Below are positions 10,373 through 18,960 of a stretch of 64,000 nt of DNA, piece by piece. Origin of the DNA: Dasypus novemcinctus (lineage: Eukaryota > Chordata > Mammalia > Cingulata > Dasypodidae); assembly GCF_030445035.2 (NCBI RefSeq), contig NC_080683.1:118839225-118903224 (forward strand). The letters run 5' to 3'. The notes beneath the pieces were generated by a model that was not told the DNA's origin, made no database searches, and saw only the letters and a list, made by a program, of their open reading frames with translations. The position numbers and the translations under genes are program-made. The first letter of the stretch is position 1. The number at the start of each line of letters is the position of its first letter.

Positions 10373-13300
10373 GCAGCCCGGCCTCAGGAGCCTGGGGTCA
10401 ACCACGTGATGTAGAAAATGTCGCTCCAAAGGTAAATGCCTCTGAGTTGGTCCCATATCATCTACAGACTGTTTCTCATCCTTTTAAAACAGTGCCCTTT
10501 CAGCCTGGAAGATTTTGAAATGTCTTTCTATATTTCGCTTTGCTGAAATAATAGGTCTTTACATTTTTTCTACATATATTACAGTAGCGAGGGTTTTTGC
10601 CAGTCACCCCCTCCCCCATGCTGATCCACCTGCCAGCCAGCTGAGAGCCCTTGACCTAAATAATGGTGAGAGAAAGGGAGCTTAGAGGCCTTTCTGCATT
10701 AACCTAAGTTCTGGTTTGGAGCATGGCAGTGAATTCAATCCCTTTTCCAACGGGCCTTATCTTCCATGTGCTTGCTACACATGTTGGATAAAGGGAAGAA
10801 ATATCAAAACTGGGTGTCTGGAATCGGCCATCCTCCAGCTTGCCCTTTTTCAAAGATTTATCCCAAATAAGTCTAAGTGGGCAACATTTACTAACTGACC
10901 TGAGAATTCTGATGCGTGACTTAAGTACCACATGCGTGCCAGCATGGAAATAGCAATTGTCCTGAAGGAAAAAAAAAAAAAAAGAAGGGTTACAGTGAAT
11001 TTAAAAAGCTCCTCTGTGGCCAAGTTATTTAAGGACAGCACAAGGCCACATTTATGTCAGTTCCTAGGAAAGATACAAAAGAGAAAAGGCTGCACTAGCC
11101 CCTGGACACATGTTCTTCGACCTAGCAAGTGGCCCTCTGCAGCACTCCTAAGCCGGTATGCACCATTATCCAGTATTCCAGGATTCCTAAGGCACTGGCA
11201 ACGACCGGGGTTTGGCGCTCCCTGGGCACCTTTTTCTGATTTTGTGCTAGTCTCACTTCCACTCAAGTCTGAATTTTGCTCCCCTGGACGCATCTGCCAG
11301 ATTCTTTCAGCACTACTAACTTTTCAAAAGCCACTCACCTCTTTGCCTCTCTCCTTCAACGTGCTCCACACTCGTCCCGGCTGGCGACAAGCTGCTTGGA
11401 GCCAGAGTCCCTGGTCTTCTTTGCTCCACAACCCCACATGTGATCAAGTAACCACTCTACTGTAGAGAGGGAAGAAAAGGAGGGATTTCAGGGCCCAGAG
11501 CAGCAGTGACGCCATGGGAAAATTCCAGGAATCCTGTGAGCCTCGGCCTCAGCCTGCCTTGTCTCCCTGCCCCGCTAATCTTCCCAATTCGTTCAGCCTA
11601 AAGAAAACCAACACAGGAGTCCGAAAGCCACGGCCCCCAGCCTTCCTCTCTCCATCTGCTTGGCTTCACTCCTGCGGCCTGCTTTAACCAAGCCGACTTC
11701 TCCAAGAGCACGGCGCCCGTCCCGGGGGGTCGCCTCTGATGACGTTTAGGGCTTTTAGTCTTGGGGAAGGAAATCCTGGTGAGGATCCAGCCCCCGAAAC
11801 ACCGTTATTTTTATGAGGAATGGGTCAAGCTGCTATTCTGTTTCTCAAGGACTGTGATTCGGTCCCCCAGCACAGCAGACCCCTATTTCTCTTAGCTTTT
11901 CCTTTATTGTGTTCGTCAATCGCAAAATCCCATAGCCATTGGCATCAGCAGCTCTTAGGCTATTTTATATTAGGTTTTTGCATTTTTTCTGAGTTTAATT
12001 TTCTCTCGTGGGGCAAACAGTTCTTTATTTCAGGTGCCTTAGAATTTTTAAAGAGTGTCAGTGGGTCTTATCTACTATAAGGCAAAAATTAAAACTCTTT
12101 ATGAATCATGGTGCATGATTGGATGGAAAATGTCCTTCTATTTCTTTTCCTACCACGAATTACAAGCATGGCTGGGTGTGGGGGTGGGGTGGGATCATTT
12201 CTCCCCTTGTTGGGTAAAAATAGGTCAAGTAATTTAAGCCAGGCCACTGCAATTAAAATCCTGACATTGCCATGGTTGCTTCTGTTCTGGGGGGAAAAGA
12301 CACACAGAATGGATGAGAATAGGGGTTGCTTGGCTAAGTCTCTGGATGTGCCACCTATTGTTCTCCGGCCTGCCTGGGAGCTCTGATTTTGATGATGGGG
12401 TAACAGTACCAAAGTGTCAAACACCATATCTGAAGCCACGCTTTGGGATTAGCAAAATAACACCGTTTGGGAAGGAAGGAATCGTCAGTGACTTGGGTCC
12501 TAAATTCCTTGAATTTTAAACTTATTTGCTTGCGAGACAGTGCTACCTGCCAGGATTCTTTTAAAGTAAATGATACCAAATTGATTAAGCAGCACCGCTC
12601 ACTTTCAATAAAGAGCCATGGCGCGTTCACAAGGTTTGAGCTGGTGGCTTGGTGCCATTCCAACCCGGGGCATGGCCTGCCTGGGCATCTCCTGCCCCTT
12701 TTCCAATGCCATGTCACCAAATGCATTACTGGTTACACTTCTTCCAAACCCACATGTTGAGGCGCAGGGTCCTCAGTGTCCCACACCGGGGACAGGCTAA
12801 AGCGTTGGTCCAAACCATTGCTTGTTACACTTCAAAAGAAGAAAATCCCCAAGCCGACGCACGCCGTCAACAGCAAGGCCAAACCTCGGCTGCGCACGCT
12901 TGAGCATGTCTTTGGCGAGTCAGACACACTTATTTTCCAGGAGGGGTGTTAATTCTTGAGTCTTCCTTGATTTAAAAAAAAAAAAATCTGTGTCGCTCAC
13001 ATACTTGCCATTTGCTTCAAAAGAGAAAACGAAGTCTTTAGAAATGGCAAACAAACAAACAATAAAACAAAAAACCTCCTGAGCAAACAGCTTTCCTTTG
13101 ACCTTCCAAATAAATTCCACAAGGGGGCGAAAACACCTAATGGTCGGGAACTGCAAAGTTTCCCTTTCAGCGCGGGCCACCCATCATAGAGAGTGGATGA
13201 ATATTTTGCTCTGAAGGATCTGGCCTTTAATGTTGACATCAATTTATAGCCATCCCAGGCGCTTATAGTAGTAAAAGTCACGGAGACCATAAACGTCCCG

Positions 13301-15664
13301 TAGATGTCAGCCCCTGGTACCCGTGCTCTGGCCTCACATCCCATAAACTGCAGTGATTAGGGAGCTGGTCTTCAAAGACCCATCCCTGCGCCTAACGTCT
13401 TCATTGGCTCCAGCAGACACTGCCGACCGGGATTTTATCGGCCACGAGGCAGAGCTACAATTCTTGGTAAGGAGGCCTCATTTTTCTCACGCGGATCTAA
13501 GATGTCACGCTGTCGCTGCTCCTGGATCTCTTCTTGAAAAAATCCAGCGTGGAGCATCCATTTGTGGGCAAAAACCTGCAGAACAGAAGCTCTCTTGTAC
13601 CACACTGGGACCTTTTGAAAAACAGTCAAGGTACAGAGGTCAAATTTCCCCATATGCTACAAGCAACTGAGTAAGAAACAAGGCCACAAAAGGTTCTGCA
13701 AATGTCTGCCAGCGGCTCGGGTGATCTAGGTCAGTCTACAGGTTTCATTAATTAGGTTGTTCAAACAAGGAGTTATTTTTCTCTGCTTCGGAGGCCTGCA
13801 GATAGCATAGAATCTGCTCAATTGTTGATCGAGAAAGAGTTTTAAAGAAATAAAGATTGGCCCAGAGAAGGGGGGTGAGGGGGGTGGAGAAGGGCGTTTG
13901 CATTTTTACCGAGGAGAAATGGTGCTTTCAGCCCAGCTCCTCTGTTTGTGCCGGCTCTTCTGGCAGGGGCCGGCTCTCGAGCTAATAATAGTTCCTTGCC
14001 TCTGCATACGTGTTCCGGCGTTTGAGCAGCGGGAGGAGGAATTCAGTACAGAGCAGGTGCTGTGGCTTATTCCCTGGCAGAATAAATGGTGAAGGGTGGT
14101 GGCAAGACAATTCTTTTGCTTCTTTATGCGAAAAACAATGCCTGCGAGTGCCTTCTTTTTTTTCTTTTTTTTTCCTGGCACAAGTAAAAAAGAACTAGAA
14201 TTGCAGTATTAGTATGTATGCAAACATGTTTTTTCACTTGAGCCTCTGGGAAAAAAAGAAAGAAAAACTTACGGTGAAAATGCTTAGCCAGGAATATTTA
14301 CTGCTGATTGCACATTTGAGTATTGACAGGTTTTAGCTGAAGAGAACTTCAGCTTTAACTATTAATGTGGGAAATCCGGATCAGCTTTTCAAAGAGGTGG
14401 AAAGAGTTTGGAATGATTAGTCCCAAGAAATTATTTGTTTAGAACATAATTTTTAATAACAATGTGTCAATTATAGAAATACAAACAAAACAAAAAACCA
14501 ATGGGGTGTCATCTTAATTTTACACGGCCTGCCTTGGAAATGGAATTTAAGAATGCAGGGCATCTGATTTATACTTTTATTAATCTTTATCACTCATTAG
14601 AATGTTAACACTTCATCTCCCCCTTCTGTTTGTTTTTAATTATGAAATATGGGATTTAAGATGAGACTCTAAAATGAAATACTACTTTAAAGTACTATTT
14701 GTAAGGTTTTCTTCAACCCGTATTTCTTTCCTCCTTCTCAGGAGGTTAAGTACAGAAGTCCATATTTTTTTCCTTGCATGTAAGTGTGTTGCTCTTTTAA
14801 ACCTGTCATGAAAACATGAAGGGGAAAACAAAAAGATTCCTTCTTCCAACTGAAAGCATTTTGAGCGTTTACCACTACTTTTTCCTTAACTTCATTATAT
14901 AAGGCACAACTTGTCACCTACTGAACTGTAGTTACCATCTTCTCAATAACTCATGTGAGTAAAAATAAAATCTTACCCTCCTGCGCTTTGCACCCAATGC
15001 AGGTAACAGAAAAAGCTCTGGACTCTGGAAAGCAGGGTATGCAGGAGAGGAAACATCTTGTGAACACTGTAATTTGACCTCTGAATCAACCTTGCTAGGT
15101 AAATTTTAAATATTAGAGAAAATAGAAAGCCTCAAGGTGGAATTCCGCCCTCTTCCTCTCAGAACTACCACCGGTCAGAAGCAATTTCAGACATCAAGCT
15201 AGAAAATGTGTGCCTCTCCTTAGCACTTTTGCTGAGAAATTCGTCACTAGAGGTAACAGTCGGTTTTCTCTTAACGCCCCCCTCAGCGCCCAGTTATTAT
15301 TCCACCATGTCTGCTGAAGCAGTTGAATCAGGCATCACACTTGATCCCCGGCTCACCCCCCCCCCACCGTGTGAAAAACATATTTGTAATATTCAGTATT
15401 GCAAACCTTTAAACGCTGGGGGACACTAGAATCTGATGGCAATTAAAGAAATGCTCTTGGACAACTTTGCAGCTTTTGATCAAACCACACTAAGAGGCGC
15501 TACAACGATAACAATGAAGCGTCACGCCAATTCGGTTCAATCCTGCTCTTGCTTAAGCTCACCCTGACCTGTTTTGGTGTCCTGTAATTTATCCTCCGGA
15601 AGGCTCGCTCATCGCCAGCGTGCACCTCAAAAGGGAAAATGCCACCCCCGAATGATTTCTAGAG
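10373..15664. other. Unique non-coding DNA downstream of CITED2
   Basis: No gene, lineage-specific SINE or LTR is recognised over about 5.3 kb directly 3' of CITED2. Composition alternates between GC-balanced (10.6-12.9 kb) and AT-rich (14.2-15.1 kb). In mammals such repeat-poor flanks of developmental regulators often hold conserved enhancers, but that is inference; no alignment was possible. Confidence 0.55.
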
Positions 15665-16586
15665 AACGAGTATTTCTTAACTTTTTATTGACATTGGCAA
15701 ATTAAAATAGAATAAATTAACAAGTATTTTTTCAAAAAAATGTTTTGTACAAAAATACTGTCAAAATTTCCTAAAAAGCTTTCAACACAGTAGTATCTTT
15801 TCATGTACTGAATATAACTATTAGCACAGTGTCAAAAATGTTGAAGACAGAAACAAAATAAAAACCTGTGAAATGTTTGCCACCGAGACATTCCACACCC
15901 GATCACTGGCTGTACAGGGGGGAGGGGAGCCGACGCTAACGTGAACGGTCTGACTTGTACTGACCCCAACGGTTTGGCCCACGTCTGTTGGATCTTCCAG
16001 TTTAGCATATTTTAAACATCAGTCTGTACTCGAATGCATAGTTAAAAAAAGGAAGCGAGATGGCAGAGTTTGTGCAGTAATATCTGCCCTTCAAAATTCA
16101 TGCAACCAACTAATGCAATTTTTCCTTTCACTCGGAAATCTGAATGCGGTCCAGTCATTTGAAACCAACTACGAAATCCACAAGATTAAGCAGTTTGCCA
16201 AGATTAATATCTAACAGTTGAGCACTGGAGAAAGTGAGGAAGTCGCGAGTAAAAACAAACAACAAAAAAGACCCAGTTCAGCTAGATACTTCAACTACAT
16301 AGGGGAGGTGACTGTCAAGGCTACAAAAACGAAACAAAAACAGGGGAGGAGGAGGAGAAAAAAAAAAAAAAGTGGCAGCAATTTTGTTTTTAAACCAATT
16401 TGTACAAGTTTATAGTTTACTTTGTTTCCAAGTTCTCAAACCTTTCAAGATCTGAAAAGCGAGATACTGTGTCTAAGGGAATGGTTTTTTTTTCCTTTTT
16501 TTTTTCCTCTTTTTTTTTTTTTTTTTTTTTTAATTCACGCCGTTGAAGTGGGGGCGCGGGGGTCCCCCGGCGGGGCGGGCGCGCAG
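15665..16586 (-). other. CITED2: CITED2 3' UTR
   Basis: This runs from the TGA to the AATAAA signal, about 0.92 kb, AT-rich in contrast with the GC-rich coding exon. Directly after the stop is an almost pure A tract on the sense strand (plus-strand T-run 16484-16531, broken by a few C). Near the 3' end it carries an ATTTA pentamer (15717-15713) typical of unstable regulator mRNAs, and CAGTATT (15760-15754), a 7-base match to the miR-200b/c/429 seed. CITED2 mRNA is known to be short-lived and inducible; the motif assignments are inference. Confidence 0.82.
15684..15689 (-). terminator. CITED2: CITED2 polyadenylation signal AATAAA
   Basis: The plus-strand TTTATT reads AATAAA on the minus strand. 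Cleavage is expected 10-25 bases downstream, near 15665. It is the first canonical signal met downstream of the stop on this strand that also follows the AT-rich 3' UTR. Confidence 0.8.
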
Positions 16587-17384
16587 TCAGCAGCTCACTC
16601 GACTGGGCTGCTGTTTGCACACGAAGTCCGTCATGAAGTCAAACTCGTTCTGGCCCAGCCAGAGTTCGGGCAGCTCCTTGATGCGGTCCAAGCCCATTTC
16701 TATCACTAGCGACATGAGCACTTCCTCGTCGATGAAATCAGTGTCTATGACGTTGGGTGGCAGCATCGCGGCGGGGACGTGGGCCACCGCGGCCGGCCCG
16801 CCGCCCCCCGCGCCCCCCGCGCCGCCCGCGCCGCCCGCCGAGCCGCCGGGGGCGCCCGGGGTGCCGCTGCCGCCCGCGCCGCCCGGGGTGCCGCCCGCGC
16901 CGCCGTGCTTGGGCGCGCACTCTCGGAAGTGCTGGCTTGTCCCGTTGAGCTGGTGGCCGGCGGCCGGGTGCAGGTCCGGCATGTAGTGGCTGTGCGGGTA
17001 GGGGTGGTGGTTGAAATACTGGTTGTTGAGCTTCTGCAGCTGCATGCTGGCCGGCAGCGAGCCCCCCTGGCTGGCCACCGGCGGGCCCAGGAACTGCGAG
17101 TTGGCGAACCTGGCGGCGGGGGCCAGCGCGCCCGCGGGGTGGCCGCCGTTCACGGCCGCCGGCCCCATGGCGTGCCGGACGCCGCCGCTGGCGCCCAGGG
17201 TGCCCGCGCCGTAGTGGAGGTGCTCGCCCATCAGGGCGTTGAAGGCGTGCGGCGGCGGCTGCTGCTGGTGGTGGTGCGGGCTCGGGAACTGGCCCATGCC
17301 CAGGCGGTGCGCGGGGTGGTGGTGGAGCCCGTTGGCGCCGTCGGGGAAGCGCCCGTGGTTCATGGCCATCATGTGCTCTGCCAT
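16587..17384 (-). CDS. CITED2: CITED2, CBP/p300-interacting transactivator with ED-rich tail 2
   Basis: 265-residue nuclear co-regulator without a DNA-binding domain. Known role: its C-terminal CR2 binds the CH1/TAZ1 domain of CBP and p300, displacing HIF-1alpha and so damping the hypoxia response, and it co-activates TFAP2 and other factors. It is needed for heart, left-right, adrenal and neural-tube development. Visible here: conserved N-terminus '[16 protein letters not shown]'; His-rich stretch at residues 21-40; middle block '[19 protein letters not shown]' (109-127); Gly/Ala linker at 161-197; CR2 from about 211 with '[18 protein letters not shown]' and the LPEL motif at 238-241; C-terminus 'QPSRVSC'. 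The start at 17384 is chosen because it lies 8 bases inside exon 2 with a strong context (G at -3, G at +4); the in-frame ATG at 17414 is intronic. Human CITED2 is 270 residues; the shortfall is mainly in the linker, which is far poorer in Ser than I recall for human. Confidence 0.98.
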   Translation of the reverse strand: MAEHMMAMNHGRFPDGANGLHHHPAHRLGMGQFPSPHHHQQQPPPHAFNALMGEHLHYGAGTLGASGGVRHAMGPAAVNGGHPAGALAPAARFANSQFLGPPVASQGGSLPASMQLQKLNNQYFNHHPYPHSHYMPDLHPAAGHQLNGTSQHFRECAPKHGGAGGTPGGAGGSGTPGAPGGSAGGAGGAGGAGGGGPAAVAHVPAAMLPPNVIDTDFIDEEVLMSLVIEMGLDRIKELPELWLGQNEFDFMTDFVCKQQPSRVSC

Positions 17385-17392
17385 TTCCAGTC

Positions 17393-17750
17393 CTGGGGGC
17401 GAAACGGGGGACACCGGCGGTCAGAGCCCCACCGCACGGACCCCGCGGCTCTCGCCTCTGCCCCCCGGGCTCTCCGCCCCCCGGGAGCCCGCCAAGCTGC
17501 CACCCGCCGAGCCGGGCTCCGCGCCGCCCCCACCGCCCCTTCCCGCGATCCGGGTGGCCGAGCCCACCCCCGTCGCCCCCCGGAGCGGCCAGGACCGAGG
17601 AAGCGCCCGGGGCGGGCGGCGAACGCGGGGCGCGCCCGGGGCCTCCGCCGGCCGCGGCGGCACATCCTGTTGTTCGCGCCGGCCCCGCCTCGCCCGGGGC
17701 GCAGCCTGCCCTCGGGGCCGGCCGCTCCTCGCCGCCGCGCGCGGGCTCAC
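17393..17750 (-). other. CITED2: CITED2 intron (GT-AG, 358 bp)
   Basis: On the minus strand the donor is GGAG|GTGAGC (GT at 17750-17749) and the acceptor is CGCCCCCAG|GACTGG (AG at 17394-17393). The intron separates a non-coding first exon from the coding exon, as in other CITED2 genes. It is very GC-rich and stays open in some frames, which explains several spurious long open frames across it. Confidence 0.88.
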
Positions 17751-17945
17751 CTCCGTCCGGGCGGCGTCAGCTGCGGGCCCCGCGGGCGCGATCGGCGGCT
17801 CGGGGCGCGCTCAGCGGCGCATAGGGCTCGGGCGTGCGGGGCGCGGCGGGCCGGGCGCCGGGGGGGCCGCGGGAGGGTCCGAGGCAGCCGGGGGTCGCTG
17901 CGGGCCTGCGCGCGCCGAGGCCGCCGGCTCCGCCAACAATGAGCT
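17751..17945 (-). other. CITED2: CITED2 exon 1 (5' UTR) with a three-codon upstream ORF
   Basis: Non-coding leader from the inferred start site (about 17945-17940, sense 'GCTCATTGTTGGCG') to the splice donor. It contains one ATG, at 17822-17820, opening a minimal upstream ORF Met-Arg-Arg-stop (stop TGA at 17813-17811) in weak context (C at -3, C at +4). The exact transcription start is inferred from the TATA-like box. Confidence 0.75.
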
Positions 17946-17970
17946 GGGCTCGGGGGCGCCGGGCTCCGCT

Positions 17971-17998
17971 CTTATAAGGCGCCCGCGGGGGCGGGGCC
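17971..17998 (-). promoter_or_regulatory. CITED2: CITED2 core promoter: TATA-like box and GC box
   Basis: Sense-strand GCCTTATAAG at 17980-17971 places a TATA-like box about 30 bases before the inferred start. Immediately upstream, 17990-17998 is GGGGCGGGG-type sequence, an Sp1-like GC box. A TATA-like element inside a CpG island is typical of a rapidly inducible gene. Confidence 0.7.
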
Positions 17999-18081
17999 AG
18001 CCGGCGGCCGGGCGGTGCGCAAACCCGGAGCGGAGCGCGGCGCACCGGACCGGGCCCGCAGCCGCGCCCCCGCCGGCGGCC

Positions 18082-18089
18082 GCACGTGC
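18082..18089. promoter_or_regulatory. Candidate hypoxia-response / E-box motif
   Basis: GCACGTGC contains RCGTG on both strands (and the E-box CACGTG), about 140 bases upstream of the CITED2 start. CITED2 is a known HIF-1-induced gene that feeds back on HIF-1, so a proximal element is plausible; binding is not shown by sequence alone. Confidence 0.4.
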
Positions 18090-18767
18090 GCAGGCCCCGC
18101 CGCCCCCCTCCCGGGCCCGCGGCCCCGGCCGGGCCCCCAACCGCCCCTCCGCTCGACTCCCTCGCGCCCGGTGCCGCCTCTCCAGGCAAACGGGGCGCGC
18201 CCCGCGGCCTCCCCGGCCGGACCGAGCCTTCCCGGGCGGCCCCGGGGTGGGGGCGGGTCGCCGGCCCGGCCCGCGCGCGTGCGCGCGCTCGGGGGCCCCG
18301 CCTTTGTGCCTCTCTAGGGCAGCGCGTCCGCGCGGCGCGACCCCCTCCCCGCGGGGCCCGGGGGGCCGGAGGCGGCGGCAGGTGGCGCGCGCGCGGGCCC
18401 GCCTCCCCTCCGCGCTCCGCTCCGCGCTTTGGGGCGCGCCGCGCCGCGCCGGGGCCGTGGGCTCCGGCTAAGTTTGCGTTCGCGGCTCCGGGTCGCTCTG
18501 GCCGCGCAGCCGAGGCGGCTCTGCTCTGTAAACAAACTCGGCGATCCCCGTCCCCAGATCCACCTCTTCGCACAGACACAGTGGCTGCCCGCCGCTGCCG
18601 CCCTGGATCCGGGAGGGGGGGTGTGGGCCCGGCCGGTCCTGGGGACCCGCTTAGAGGCGACCGGGGCTGTAATTCAGGAAATTCGAGGGCCGGGTAAAGG
18701 CCGCTGCAGCGCGGAGAGGGAAACACATAGACGACCGCTTTGTCAGTAAAGTCGCGGCGGCGGTGGG

Positions 18768-18782
18768 CACGTCGCCGCACGT
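18768..18782 (-). promoter_or_regulatory. Two hypoxia-response-like cores, 10 bp apart
   Basis: CACGT at 18768-18772 and 18778-18782 each read ACGTG on the CITED2 sense strand, about 830 bases upstream of its start. They are spaced exactly 10 bases start to start, so they would face the same side of the helix. Confidence 0.35.
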
Positions 18783-18960
18783 CCCTGAGGGCACCGGGCG
18801 CGCGCCCCGCCGGGCTCTCTGCGGGGAGATGGTGCGGCCGGGCGGGAGGCGGCGATCGCAGCCCTGCGCCCCCGGGCGCGCCCCGACGGGCCGGCGCGCC
18901 CCCTGCGCTCGGGGCTTGCAGAGCCAACCCTCCCGCGGGCCCCGGGCGCTCGGCCTCGCG

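Larger units (their letters stand above)
16540..18960. promoter_or_regulatory. CITED2: CpG island over CITED2 promoter and coding exon
   Basis: Dense CpG dinucleotides run with little break from the end of the coding exon, through the intron and exon 1, to roughly 1 kb upstream of the start. Flanks on both sides fall to normal mammalian CpG depletion. The many long open frames on both strands here (up to about 410 codons) are due to lack of stop codons at high GC, not to genes. Confidence 0.88.

Noticed and set aside
17385-17414. Ten-codon N-terminal extension of CITED2 from an upstream in-frame ATG
   Set aside because: The ATG lies in the intron, before a good splice acceptor at 17394-17393; the conserved family N-terminus starts at 17384.
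17239-18471. 410-codon plus-strand open frame across the CITED2 CpG island (and a 400-codon minus frame at 17767-18969)
   Set aside because: Low-complexity Arg/Ala/Pro/Gly text caused by lack of stop codons at high GC; it overlaps the CITED2 promoter, intron and exon; no known domain.
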